Assembly (NCBI RefSeq): GCF_018398335.1
Contig: NZ_JAHBRX010000002.1
Span: 186,001-250,000 of the forward strand
DNA length: 64,000 nt
Direction of reading: 5' to 3'
Origin: Chelatococcus sp. HY11
GTDB taxonomy: Bacteria > Pseudomonadota > Alphaproteobacteria > Rhizobiales > Beijerinckiaceae
Part shown: in pieces, positions 42,491 to 51,670 of the stretch
Numbering within the stretch: the stretch's first letter is position 1
Layout: each line of letters begins with the position of its first letter
Notes under the pieces: generated by a model
The model's database searches: none
The model's input: only the letters and a program-made list of their open reading frames with translations
What the model was told of the DNA's origin: nothing
Position numbers and translations under genes: made by a program

Positions 42491-42522
42491 AGGGCGCGGT
42501 CGCGGATAGCGACCGCCGCCCT
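42491..42522. terminator. Hairpin between convergent dehydrogenase genes
   Basis: AGGGCGCGGTCGC and GCGACCGCCGCCC pair with one bulged base around a GGATA loop, starting 11 bp after the plus-strand stop and touching the minus-strand stop. No U-tract is seen; likely a Rho-assisted or weak bidirectional terminator. Confidence 0.4.
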
Positions 42523-43563
42523 TCAGGCCATGCGGTCGTAGCTCGCGGCGGTAATTTCATGCCGCAGCGGTTCGCCCCGCGTGAACCGTTCCACTTCCGC
42601 GACGATGAGATCACCTTGCCGCCAATGCCCGTCCTGCGTGTGCCCTGCCGCGTGGGGCGACAGGTGCACATGCCCTCCGAGATCGCGGAACGGGCTCGTC
42701 ATGGGCAACGGCTCGACATTGAACACGTCGAGCGCCGCGCGGATACGTCCGGTGCGCAATTCCGCCAGCAGGGCCCCTTCATCGACCAGCGGCGATCGCG
42801 CCATGTTGACGAGGAGCGCGCCATCCTTGAGCCGTGCCAGTTCGGCCGCTCCAAACATGCCGGTGGTTTCGGGCAGGAGCGGCGCGTGCAATGAGACCAC
42901 GTCGCTTTGCGCGATCAGTGTATCAAGCGGCACCCGCTCGGCGCCGAGTTCCCGCGCGGCCTCGTCGCTCATCACCGGATCGGTGACGAGGATCCGCGCG
43001 CCAAACGGGCGGATGAGCCGGATGACGGATCGACCGACATAGCCGCCACCGACGATGCCGACGGTCAGCGCGCCAAGGAGCCGGCCGGGATAGCGGTTCC
43101 GCATCTCCCAGCCCGCGCCGGACTTCAAACCGCTGTCGAAGGCGTCTCCATGGCGAAGCGCCATCAGGATCTGCGCCAAGGTGAACTCGGCGACGGAATC
43201 GCCGATGGCCGCCGCCGCATGCGTGACGCGCAGTCCGTCCGCCACGGCTGCAGCCGGCACGAGGCGACGAATGCTGCCCGCGCAATGCGCGACCAAACCC
43301 AGTTGGTCGCAAGCGTCGAGATAGGGCTCAAGCGGCGGCGTTCCCCAACCGGTGATGCAGACCGCCGCCCCCTCCAGCAGTTGCGCCATGAGCGGCTCGG
43401 TCAGTGACGTCTCATCGGTCATCCGCACCCGCGCGAAGCCTCCCAGTTTCTCCAACGCGGCCTCGCTGAGCACGAGGCTGCGGGCCTCCGGCGGAAGCAG
43501 AATTGTGACGAGGGGATGGTTGCTGGCCGCATTGCTCGCGGATGTGTGGATGGCAAAGCTCAT
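42523..43563 (-). CDS. D-isomer-specific 2-hydroxyacid dehydrogenase
   Basis: NAD-dependent dehydrogenase of 346 residues. Rossmann block LTVGIVGGGYVGRSVIRLI, then VTDPV; catalytic Arg in LVNMARSPLVDEGAL, Glu in DVFNVEPLP, His in HLSPHAAGHTQ. Start 43563 gives MSFAIHTSA; longer in-frame starts run through the neighbouring gene. It is the last gene of the nine-gene minus-strand operon starting at 53614. Shared N-terminal blocks (CITGWGTPPLE versus LVTGWRAPLLD) show it is a paralogue of the dehydrogenase at 41455. Confidence 0.9.
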   Translation of the reverse strand: MSFAIHTSASNAASNHPLVTILLPPEARSLVLSEAALEKLGGFARVRMTDETSLTEPLMAQLLEGAAVCITGWGTPPLEPYLDACDQLGLVAHCAGSIRRLVPAAAVADGLRVTHAAAAIGDSVAEFTLAQILMALRHGDAFDSGLKSGAGWEMRNRYPGRLLGALTVGIVGGGYVGRSVIRLIRPFGARILVTDPVMSDEAARELGAERVPLDTLIAQSDVVSLHAPLLPETTGMFGAAELARLKDGALLVNMARSPLVDEGALLAELRTGRIRAALDVFNVEPLPMTSPFRDLGGHVHLSPHAAGHTQDGHWRQGDLIVAEVERFTRGEPLRHEITAASYDRMA

Positions 43564-43600
43564 GATAAGGTTCCGCCGGTCATAGGAAGGATCGGAATAG

Positions 43601-44413
43601 TTACTTCGCCAGGCGTCGTGCGACGAAACCATGGTCGGCACGGCTGATGTCGATGAGCTGCGGGTAGGGCAGGCGATAGTGGCTCTGCTGGGAGAGCACG
43701 CCCTCGAAGCCGGTTGCCTTGAGGTGATCGATGATGTCGTGCCAAGGCACCATGCCGTCGGAGAGCGGCATCCAGTCCGCATGCCAACGCCGCTGCCCCT
43801 CCGCATCGATCTCACCCGGAAACCAGCCGCCGTTCTTGGCTCCGACGACCGATATCCATGGCGCCAGCGCATCGAAGGTGACTTGCCAGTGTTCCCGCCC
43901 TTCCTGAACAGCCTGATTGCCGGGATCGACGAAGGCCGTCATGAACTGCGGATCGCAGCCATCGAGCAGAGCCAGCATCTGGGCGCTCGAGCTGTGGATA
44001 GTGCCGCCATGCATCTGCAAGGCCAGCCGAACTCCCGCGCGTTCGGCAAGGCGCGCAAGTGAAGCCAATTGACGCCGCCCGCGGTCGCGGATGGCGGTAT
44101 AGCCCTGTGCGGGATCATAGCGCCAATAGCCGATCCGCATGAGATCGATGCCGGAGGCCGCGCAATGGTCGAGGATCGCGGTCGTCGCCGGATCCTCCGC
44201 CTCGGTGATATCGGTCGTCACCATGGCGACGGACAGGCCCCTATCACGCAGCCCGCGAACCAGATCGCCCAGCGTGCCGATGGTGGCCGGCGCCACGTGC
44301 CATCCATCCCGAATGAGCAGGTCAATCGCGCCGAAGCCGAGATCCCGGACAGTGTCAGCCATCGCGGCGGCGGATACATCGCGAAATGGCTTGGTGAAGA
44401 ATGCGTGTTGCAT
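43601..44413 (-). CDS. Sugar phosphate isomerase/epimerase-like TIM barrel
   Basis: A 270-residue TIM-barrel protein of the AP-endonuclease-2-like family. Metal-site candidates are Glu/His in the strand ends RLALQMHGGTIH, AFVDPGNQ, SVVGAKNGGW and FEGVLSQQSHY. It lies 14 bp downstream of the GH39 gene and 37 bp upstream of the dehydrogenase gene. It may act on the sugar released by the GH39 enzyme. Similarity to the plus-strand isomerase at 40497 is at the fold level only. Confidence 0.85.
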   Translation of the reverse strand: MQHAFFTKPFRDVSAAAMADTVRDLGFGAIDLLIRDGWHVAPATIGTLGDLVRGLRDRGLSVAMVTTDITEAEDPATTAILDHCAASGIDLMRIGYWRYDPAQGYTAIRDRGRRQLASLARLAERAGVRLALQMHGGTIHSSSAQMLALLDGCDPQFMTAFVDPGNQAVQEGREHWQVTFDALAPWISVVGAKNGGWFPGEIDAEGQRRWHADWMPLSDGMVPWHDIIDHLKATGFEGVLSQQSHYRLPYPQLIDISRADHGFVARRLAK

Positions 44414-44427
44414 AGGTTATGGCCTCA

Positions 44428-46281
44428 TCAGGCGGCGGAGGGAGCGGCGGCAATGCCAGGCGCTGCCGGTGACGACGGGCTCACCCGCCCGAAGACATCA
44501 CGCGCCTGGACCTTGTAGAAGCCGGCTTCCTGCCCGACGGTGTGCAGATAGACCGTCGACAACAGGGCGACGGAATTGACGACGCGGTAAGGCCCGTTCT
44601 CGCTCGCGCTCCAGAGAACGTCGAACAGCTCGAGGCTGTCCGCCCCACCGCTCTGCCAGAACAGCACGGTGTTGACCGCGCCATTGAGGCCCGCATAGGA
44701 GGTGAGCCTCAGATCTCTCGGCGCGCCGGGGCTTTCGTCCCCGCGACGGGCGAGCACCGCGAGAGCGACGCCCGGAAGAGCGATATCCAGCGTGAGTGTG
44801 GCCTGCCGGCTCGCGGCGGACACGTGGATCTGCTCAATCGAAAGTGCCGGCTCCTGAGCCGCGCGCATGGCGGTGAGCGCTTCGACGCTCGGCTTGTCGA
44901 GATCATCAAGCGTCTCCCAGACCGAATAGGGGTCCCCGCGCCCGTCCTCGATGCGAAACAGTGCCAGGGCGTAACTGCCCGGCGCCAGGTTGTCGAAGGT
45001 GAGGCGAACGGAACGCTCGCCGGAACGTCGGAAGGAATCCACGCTGTTATAGACGAGGATCGCGGGATCGCCCCCGCTTAGCCGGGTGGCGACCGCACCA
45101 AGTCCATCGCGATCCGGATCAAGCGGATCACCGCTCACGGCGAGCCGCTCCTCGCCCAGCCAGGCCAGCAGTTCCATCACCGATAGCGCCGGCTTCTTGA
45201 TGAGTTCGAAGGGCTCGGGTTCCCCGATGCGCTTTTCGAGGGCGCCGATGTCCGTCAGGTGTTCGCTCTGCGCCGCTTTGATGTCCTTGTCGCCGAAATA
45301 GGCGAGATGGGTGCGGTTGCCCCAGCGGCCAAGGAAGCCGTTGTCGTTGCTCAGCACGGGATAGTCCACCCCCTCGGCGTCGATAAGGAGACGCTGATGC
45401 TGATCGATGATCTTCGCCGCGAGCCCGGCGAAATAGGGCAACCCGTGCCACGTATGGTGAATGTGCCAGCCAATCTGGGGATCGCATTCGTTATTGATGA
45501 AAGGAAGATGGGCGAAGCGGGGATGGTGCTGCCTGACATAGTCAACGGCCATCATCTCATGCTGGCAGATGGCCAGCGAGTTCGGCGTAAGGTCCTCGGC
45601 GTGTTTGCGCGCGCCCTTTTCATGCACCGAAATAAAATCAAGGCGAACGCCGCGCTCTCCGGTGAAGAAATTCTCGCCCGTGTCGCAATGGGCCAGGAAA
45701 GACTTGAAAATCGGTGGAATACGCCGGGCGACGCCGGGCCCGCCGAGCGTGATGTCTGGCTCAACGGCGCGCAAGCCCTCGTGACAGGCGTCATAATAAT
45801 TGTTGAAGCCAGTCTCGCCGCCGAGCTTCCACCAGATGTCCGGCTCGTTCCATGTTTCGAAATACCAGCTGCGCAGCTCCTCCGCGCCAAAGCGCGAGCG
45901 GTAGCGTTGCGCGAGCTCGGCCATGAAGTCGCGCCAGTGGTGGACCTGATCACGTTCGTTGAGATCCGTGAAAAGATAGGACGGGTTTCCCATGAGCTCG
46001 AAAAAAGGCTTGAGGCGGTATTCGAGGATGACATCGAGCGCAAGGTCGAGCCTTGACCAGTCATACCGTCCGAAGCGTTCAGCCGTGACGAGGTCGAGCA
46101 TGTAATGCACGCGCAGATACTCGATGCCACGGCGTGGAACACCACCGACATAGGCAAGCGTCTGCTGCATTTCCGGCTCAAGCAGGAGTTCGGCCGGGGA
46201 AAAACCCGTGGATCGCCAGAACCGGCGGAAAGGCTCGGCCTCACTCTTCAGATCAACGCGGATAGCGGTAGTGCCGGACAT
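44428..46281 (-). CDS. Glycoside hydrolase family 39 (xylosidase/iduronidase-like)
   Basis: A 617-residue retaining glycosidase. Acid/base Glu146 lies in FETWNEPD and nucleophile Glu265 in PFINNECDP; the spacing of 119 matches family 39 beta-xylosidase (117). The WNEPD and RVHYMLD blocks fit the (beta/alpha)8 barrel, and the C-terminal ~150 residues look like beta-sandwich and fibronectin-like domains (LRLTSYAGLNGAVN...). There is no signal peptide, so it hydrolyses imported glycoside in the cytoplasm, which fits the upstream importer genes. ATG 46281 is preferred; TTG 46296 is the other start. Family 39 also includes alpha-L-iduronidase and arabinosidases, so the sugar is open. Confidence 0.88.
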   Translation of the reverse strand: MSGTTAIRVDLKSEAEPFRRFWRSTGFSPAELLLEPEMQQTLAYVGGVPRRGIEYLRVHYMLDLVTAERFGRYDWSRLDLALDVILEYRLKPFFELMGNPSYLFTDLNERDQVHHWRDFMAELAQRYRSRFGAEELRSWYFETWNEPDIWWKLGGETGFNNYYDACHEGLRAVEPDITLGGPGVARRIPPIFKSFLAHCDTGENFFTGERGVRLDFISVHEKGARKHAEDLTPNSLAICQHEMMAVDYVRQHHPRFAHLPFINNECDPQIGWHIHHTWHGLPYFAGLAAKIIDQHQRLLIDAEGVDYPVLSNDNGFLGRWGNRTHLAYFGDKDIKAAQSEHLTDIGALEKRIGEPEPFELIKKPALSVMELLAWLGEERLAVSGDPLDPDRDGLGAVATRLSGGDPAILVYNSVDSFRRSGERSVRLTFDNLAPGSYALALFRIEDGRGDPYSVWETLDDLDKPSVEALTAMRAAQEPALSIEQIHVSAASRQATLTLDIALPGVALAVLARRGDESPGAPRDLRLTSYAGLNGAVNTVLFWQSGGADSLELFDVLWSASENGPYRVVNSVALLSTVYLHTVGQEAGFYKVQARDVFGRVSPSSPAAPGIAAAPSAA

Positions 46282-46374
46282 GTCAAAGTCTCTCAATCAT
46301 GGGGGGCATCCGGGAGCGTCGCATGTGCAACGTCGCTCTTGGGCGATGCCTGACGACGAGCGTGCCAGAGCCTG

Positions 46375-47208
46375 TTACTTGAATTTATCCCGCATGGCCT
46401 GGATACCCGGGATCGTCTCCGTGAGATGGAGATGCGCGGGATCGAAATATTGGACCAGTCCCCGATGCGCTTTTCCGACCAGGATCGTGAAGATGTAGGA
46501 TCGATGACCAGGTGATGTGACAGTGGGATGATAGCCGCTGTCGACGAGGACTGTGTCGCGATCGCGCGTCATGAAGCAGGTTTCCTTCTCGCCGTCATAG
46601 GTCACCTGCACGCCGAAGCCCGAGGGCGGCAGGAAGCGATAGTGATAGAGCTCCTGATGATCGGTCTCGCCCTCGCCGCGATCGGTATCATGTTTGTGGG
46701 GCGGATAACCGGACCAGCAGCCGTCATCCGCGTAGAGCTCACTGACGAGGAGATGGCCGGTACGGCCGCGGCCGTTCTGGCCCAGGATATGCAGGATACG
46801 CCGCCGGCTATGGGTTCCCGGCGAACCGACCTCCACCGTCTCCACCTCATCGGGCCGAATGCGAAAGGCGCTGTAGCGTTCCTCGGTCAAGCCGCCGGCG
46901 ATCGCGACCTCGACAGGCACCGCCAAAGCCTCGATTTTTATCGTGGCGCCGAGCGGCGCGTAGACGGAATCGGCGACGCCTGACCATACGTCCGCGCGGC
47001 CGCCGACGGCCGCGAAGCGCTCTCCATGGACCAGGATGTCGGCCGTGCCGGACATCAGGACGATGACGCATTCATGACGCGGCAGCCGCAGCTCGAATAT
47101 TTCTCCGGGGGAGAGCCGGATGCAGTTGAAGTACACACGATCGAGCACGGCGTCCTCGACGAGGATGGCGCGATCGGCGCCGTCGTGTTGGCGGATAAGC
47201 TTAGGCAT
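46375..47208 (-). CDS. iolB: 5-deoxy-glucuronate isomerase (IolB)
   Basis: A 277-residue bicupin of the IolB/KduI type. Metal ligands fit His171 and His173 (YPPHKHD), Glu186 and His189 (QELYHYRF). SELYADDGCWSGYPPHKH is the IolB hallmark. IolB normally isomerises 5-deoxy-glucuronate in myo-inositol breakdown, but no other iol gene is nearby. It sits between the importer ATPase and the GH39 gene, so it may isomerise a related uronate or keto-sugar here (inference). AGAGG precedes the ATG, which overlaps the ATPase stop by 8 bp. Confidence 0.88.
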   Translation of the reverse strand: MPKLIRQHDGADRAILVEDAVLDRVYFNCIRLSPGEIFELRLPRHECVIVLMSGTADILVHGERFAAVGGRADVWSGVADSVYAPLGATIKIEALAVPVEVAIAGGLTEERYSAFRIRPDEVETVEVGSPGTHSRRRILHILGQNGRGRTGHLLVSELYADDGCWSGYPPHKHDTDRGEGETDHQELYHYRFLPPSGFGVQVTYDGEKETCFMTRDRDTVLVDSGYHPTVTSPGHRSYIFTILVGKAHRGLVQYFDPAHLHLTETIPGIQAMRDKFK

Positions 47209-48301
47209 GTTGAACCTCTGGGCTTGAACCCATATCCACGCCTTGCAACGCAAGGTCCTCGGCGTGATGACAAGCAATGGTGCGGCCTTCGAGCCTGCGC
47301 AGGGGCGGGGTCTCCGTCTTGCAGCGATCTGTCGCGAAGCGGCATCGCGGATGGAAGCTGCAACCGGCGGGGCGATTGGCGGGATCAGCGACCTCACCGG
47401 CCAGGTGAATGCGGCGCCCACGGCGCTTGAAGCCGGGATCCGGCACGGGAAGGGCGGAAAGAAGCGCCTCGGTATAGGGATGCATCGGACGCGCGAAGAG
47501 TTCCGCCGCGTTCGCGATTTCCACGATCTGGCCGACATACATCACCACGACGCGGTCGCAGATATATTCGATGACACTGAGATCATGGCTGACGAACAGG
47601 TAGGTGAGGCCGAACTCCTGCTGCAGGTCCTTCAGAAGATTGAGCGTCTGCGCGCGAACGCTGACGTCGAGCGCTGAAACAGCCTCGTCGAGTATGACGA
47701 GCCGTGGATTGGTCGCCAAGGCACGGGCAATGCCGACGCGTTGCCGCTCTCCGCCGGAAAAGGCATGCGGATAGCGACGCGCGTATTCCGGCCGCAGCCC
47801 CACGCGTTGCAACAGCTCGCGGACCCGCCCCTCGATCTCGGAGCGCGGCAGGAGATGGTTGACCTTGAGCACCTCGCCGACAATGTCGATGACAGGCAGG
47901 CGCGGATTGAGGGAGGCCTGCGGATCCTGAAAAACGATCCTGAGGTCGGTGCAATAGGCGAGACGCTCGTTCTCACTCAAAGCCGTCAAATCGATCATCC
48001 GACCGTCGCGGTCGCGATAGCGGATCGTGCCGGACGAAACCGCGTGAATGCCGAGAATGCAGCGGGTGACCGTGGACTTTCCGCACCCGGATTCCCCGAC
48101 CACCCCGAGCGTCTCACCGGCCATGATGTCGAAGGACACGCCGTCGACGGCCCGCACGGGCCGGCTCTTGCCCCGCCCGAAAAGGGTCGTGCGGGGCGCG
48201 AACACCTTGGCGACGTCGCGCAATTCCAGCAGGGTCTGCGCGCCCGCCGCACCGGCGAGGGCTTCGCTGGCCAATGCTTCACCTCGAAGTGCTTCAGCCA
48301 T
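47201..48301 (-). CDS. ABC transporter ATP-binding protein, OppF type
   Basis: A 366-residue ATPase: Walker A GESGCGKST, signature FSGGERQRV, Walker B LDEAVSALD. Its C-terminal Opp tail has the cysteine pattern (GCSFHPRCRFATDRC). An alanine-rich leader of about 20 residues precedes the domain. Its 3' end overlaps iolB by 8 bp, and its start overlaps the OppD-type gene by 8 bp, so it is tightly coupled in the operon. Confidence 0.92.
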   Translation of the reverse strand: MAEALRGEALASEALAGAAGAQTLLELRDVAKVFAPRTTLFGRGKSRPVRAVDGVSFDIMAGETLGVVGESGCGKSTVTRCILGIHAVSSGTIRYRDRDGRMIDLTALSENERLAYCTDLRIVFQDPQASLNPRLPVIDIVGEVLKVNHLLPRSEIEGRVRELLQRVGLRPEYARRYPHAFSGGERQRVGIARALATNPRLVILDEAVSALDVSVRAQTLNLLKDLQQEFGLTYLFVSHDLSVIEYICDRVVVMYVGQIVEIANAAELFARPMHPYTEALLSALPVPDPGFKRRGRRIHLAGEVADPANRPAGCSFHPRCRFATDRCKTETPPLRRLEGRTIACHHAEDLALQGVDMGSSPEVQHA

Positions 48302-49436
48302 GGCGAAGGGTCCTCTGCGTGTGAGCGGGCGGGTTCTGCGTCACGTTCTGAGGTGGGCGAATGGCCTCGGGCAGGACGCAACGGACAGACCGACTGCCGC
48401 CGAGCGCCACGTCCTGCGGCGCGGTCACGTCACAGACACCGGCGATCGCAAAATCACAGCGGGGATGGAAATCACAGCCCTTTGGCCTGTCGAAGGGGGA
48501 GGGCACCATCCCGCGTATCGCCGCCAGCCGCGTATCGCGCCCGGCACCGAGCCGCGGCACGGATTTGAGCAGCGCGCGCGTATAGGGATGGCGGGGATCG
48601 TAGAAAATCTCCTCGACGCTGCCGCGTTCGACGACCTTGCCGAGATACATGACGACGACTTCGCTCGCGACCTCCGCGACGACGCCGAGATCATGGGTAA
48701 TGAAGAGAATCGACAGGCCGGACTCTTCCTGCAACTCCACCAGGAGATCGAGGATATTGGCCTGGGTCGTGACATCCAGCGCCGTGGTCGGCTCGTCGGC
48801 GATCACCAGCTTCGGTCGGCAGGAGAGGGCGAGCGCGATGCAAACCCGCTGCCGCATGCCACCCGAGAACTCGAAGGGATAGCTGTCGAGCCGCTCGGCC
48901 GGCTTGGGAATACCGACGCGCGCGAGCATCGCGGCGGCCCGCTCGGCGGCTTCCCGGCGGCCGAGCTTGAGATGGCGGCTGATAACGGGCACCATCTGCT
49001 GGCCGATCGTATGGACTGGAGAGAGCGCCGCCATCGGCTCCTGCGAGATGAAGGACACATCCTTGCCACGCAGGGCACGGATGGGCTTGCCGCGCGGGTC
49101 GAGCTTGCCGATGTCGATCGTCCGCCCGGGCTCGGGATGATAGAGCACGTGACCATCGACGATGCGCGCCGTATGCGGCAGCAGGTTCATCAGCGAGCGC
49201 CCGGTGATCGATTTGCCGGAACCGGATTCACCGACGATGCAAACGGTTTTTGCGCGTGGAATGCCGAAAGTGACACCATCGACCGCACGAACAAGCCCGT
49301 CGTCCGTCGCGAAATGAACCTTGAGGTTCTCCACCTCGAAGAGGAGGTCTTGGGAGAGGCGGTCTTGCGGTTCGGCCGCCGGTCGCGTGGCGCGTGGCTG
49401 GCTCGCGCCCGCCTCAGGAATAGGGGTCAGCCGCAT
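48294..49436 (-). CDS. ABC transporter ATP-binding protein, OppD type
   Basis: A 380-residue ATPase: Walker [12 protein letters not shown], signature FSGGMRQRV, Walker [10 protein letters not shown], and the C-terminal Opp cysteine tail ([10 protein letters not shown]). ATG 49436 ([10 protein letters not shown]) is used; an in-frame ATG at 49448 and longer starts lie further inside the permease gene. It overlaps the permease stop by 23 bp. Confidence 0.92.
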   Translation of the reverse strand: MRLTPIPEAGASQPRATRPAAEPQDRLSQDLLFEVENLKVHFATDDGLVRAVDGVTFGIPRAKTVCIVGESGSGKSITGRSLMNLLPHTARIVDGHVLYHPEPGRTIDIGKLDPRGKPIRALRGKDVSFISQEPMAALSPVHTIGQQMVPVISRHLKLGRREAAERAAAMLARVGIPKPAERLDSYPFEFSGGMRQRVCIALALSCRPKLVIADEPTTALDVTTQANILDLLVELQEESGLSILFITHDLGVVAEVASEVVVMYLGKVVERGSVEEIFYDPRHPYTRALLKSVPRLGAGRDTRLAAIRGMVPSPFDRPKGCDFHPRCDFAIAGVCDVTAPQDVALGGSRSVRCVLPEAIRPPQNVTQNPPAHTQRTLRHG

Positions 49437-50544
49437 CACGGATCCCATCTCCAAGGAAATTGAGGGCAAGGACGGCGACGACAACCGGGATGCCCGGCAG
49501 GAACAGCCAGGGCGCCTGAGTGAGCGCGAGCAGGCTCTGCGCATCCTTCAAGAGGACCCCCCAACTCACCACGGGCGGCTTCAGGCCGATGCCGAGGAAG
49601 GACAGCGCGGTCTCCGCAAGGATCATCGCCGGAATTGCAAGCGTCACCGAGGCGACGATATGGCTGGTGAAGGACGGGACCATGTGATGCCAGATCACGC
49701 GCTGTCGGCTGCAGCCGTCCAGGCGCGCCGCCATCACGAAATCCTCCGTCTTCAAGGAGAGAAAACGGCCGCGCACCACACGCGCCAGATCCGTCCAGCC
49801 GATCAAGGACAGGATCACCGTGATCCAGAAATAAACGAGAAGCGGATCCATCCGATCCGGAATGGCGGCCGCAAGTCCCATCCACAACGGAATGGTGGGG
49901 ATCGACTTGAGGAAATCGATCGTCCTTTGCACCGCCTGATCCGCCCAGCCGCCGTAATAGCCCGAGATGCCGCCGAGCAGAATGCCGAGGACGAGGCTGA
50001 TCGTGACACCGACAAGGCCGATCGACATCGATATGCGCGTGCCGTGGATGGTGCGGCTGAGAAGGTCCCTTCCGAGGCGATCCGTGCCCCATAGATACAT
50101 CGGCGCGCTGGGATCGACAGGACCAATGAGATGGCGCTCGGCCGGGATCAGGCCGAACAGGTGATAGGGCTCGCCCTTCACAAAAAAGCCGACGGGATAA
50201 ACGCGGCTCTCATCGATGACGAAGCGGCGCTGGAGAGCCACGGGATCGAGCTCGACCTTGTATCCATTCACGTAAAGCAGCGCGAGATCGCCATTTTGAT
50301 CGCGACCGAACATCTTGAGCACTTGCGGCGGTGAATAGATGTAACGCGGGTTGTAACGATCCGAGGAATAGGGCGCCACGAATTCCGCAAACAGCGCCAC
50401 CGCATAGATTGCCAGAACGATGAATCCGCTCCAGTAAGCGAGCTTGTGCTTGCGAAAACGCCGATAGATAAGGCCCCATTGGCCGAGCTCGACGAGCTTT
50501 CGGCGTGGTGGGGCGAGGCCACCGGTGGCAGTCGCGTCGGTCAT
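49414..50544 (-). CDS. ABC transporter permease, OppC type with a large periplasmic insert
   Basis: A 376-residue permease, longer than the usual ~300. After the first membrane segment (near residues 37-55) it has about 110 extra or extended periplasmic residues (YNPRYIYSPP...HLFGLIPAERH) before the GTDRLGRDLLSR motif. The EAA loop follows near residue 275 (AARLDGCSRQRVI). The insert is a trait of importers with large (~650-residue) binding proteins, as seen here. Ten bases separate it from the upstream permease. Confidence 0.92.
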   Translation of the reverse strand: MTDATATGGLAPPRRKLVELGQWGLIYRRFRKHKLAYWSGFIVLAIYAVALFAEFVAPYSSDRYNPRYIYSPPQVLKMFGRDQNGDLALLYVNGYKVELDPVALQRRFVIDESRVYPVGFFVKGEPYHLFGLIPAERHLIGPVDPSAPMYLWGTDRLGRDLLSRTIHGTRISMSIGLVGVTISLVLGILLGGISGYYGGWADQAVQRTIDFLKSIPTIPLWMGLAAAIPDRMDPLLVYFWITVILSLIGWTDLARVVRGRFLSLKTEDFVMAARLDGCSRQRVIWHHMVPSFTSHIVASVTLAIPAMILAETALSFLGIGLKPPVVSWGVLLKDAQSLLALTQAPWLFLPGIPVVVAVLALNFLGDGIRDAADPYS

Positions 50545-50554
50545 TGCGAAGACC

Positions 50555-51541
50555 TCACTGATAGCGCACGCGCGGGTCGAGCCAGGCGAGCAGCAGATCC
50601 GACAACAGGGTGCCGATGACTGTCAGGGCCGACAGGATGAGGATGAAGCTGCCGGCGAGATACATATCCTGTGCGAGCAGCGCGCTGAGAAGGAGCGGCC
50701 CGGCGGTCGGCAGGCTGAGCACGACGGACACGATCACCGCACCGGAGAACAGGTGCGGCAGCACCCAGCCGATCGTCGAGACAAAGGGATTGAGCGCGAC
50801 ACGCACGGGATACTTGAACAGGAGCTCCATTTCACCGAGGCCGTTGGCCCGGGCTGTCTGCACATAGGGCTTGTGCAACTCGTCGATCAGATTGGCGCGC
50901 ATGACGCGTATCAGCGCAGCCGTACCGGAGGTCGAGAGGATCAGCACAGGCAGCCACAGATGCGCGGCGAGATCGACGAGCTTGGCCCAGCTCCACGGCG
51001 CGTTGACGTAGGCCGCCGAGAACAGCCCGCCAACGCTCATGCCGGCGTAGCGCGACAGGATGTACATGAGCGCCAGCGACAGCAGGAAGCTCGGTATGGC
51101 GAGGCCGATGAAGCCCAGGAACGTCACGACGTAGTCGAGCACGGAATAGCGCCGGACCGCACTGTAGATCCCAATCGGCAGGGCCAGCATCCAGGTCACG
51201 ATCAGGGTGACTAGAGACAGGAGCAAGGTCATGCCCATGCGGTCCCACAGCAACTCGGAGACCGGCTTGTTCCATTCAAAGGACTGGCCGAAGTCACCAT
51301 GCAGCAGGATGCCGGTTATCCAGCGCCAATACTGGATGTACCAGGGCTGATCCAGCCCATAGCGGGCCTTGAGACCGGCAAGCGACGCGCTGTCGAGATC
51401 GCCGCCCTGTTCCGCCATCTTACCGGCGAGCGATGTCAGAAAGTCACCCGGCGGCAACTGGATGATGAGGAACGACACCACCGAGACCGCAGCCAGTGTC
51501 AGCGCCGTATAGACGACACGTTGTGCAATGAAGCGCCACAT
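50555..51541 (-). CDS. ABC transporter permease, OppB type
   Basis: A 328-residue permease: first segment near residues 9-30, YGLDQPWYIQYW and GDFGQS motifs, EAA loop near residues 225-245 (TARANGLGEMELL). AAGGAG five bases before the ATG at 51541 sets the start; an in-frame GTG lies two codons upstream. It lies 129 bp downstream of the binding protein. Confidence 0.92.
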   Translation of the reverse strand: MWRFIAQRVVYTALTLAAVSVVSFLIIQLPPGDFLTSLAGKMAEQGGDLDSASLAGLKARYGLDQPWYIQYWRWITGILLHGDFGQSFEWNKPVSELLWDRMGMTLLLSLVTLIVTWMLALPIGIYSAVRRYSVLDYVVTFLGFIGLAIPSFLLSLALMYILSRYAGMSVGGLFSAAYVNAPWSWAKLVDLAAHLWLPVLILSTSGTAALIRVMRANLIDELHKPYVQTARANGLGEMELLFKYPVRVALNPFVSTIGWVLPHLFSGAVIVSVVLSLPTAGPLLLSALLAQDMYLAGSFILILSALTVIGTLLSDLLLAWLDPRVRYQ

Positions 51542-51670
51542 GATCACTCCTTCGCCGCAACGTCCACGGCGCAGCCTCGCGATCGCATCCCAAATCCGCT
51601 GACCTGACGTCAGGGACGCCTATTCGGTGTTGGGTGGGAGGCGCGCTTGTTGGGCGCGCCTCCTCGTGCC

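Noticed and set aside
43564-43872. Longer N-terminus of the dehydrogenase at 42523
   Set aside because: The extra 103 residues run antiparallel-frame through the adjacent isomerase gene and have a Ser/Arg-rich shadow-frame composition; 43563 gives the family start.
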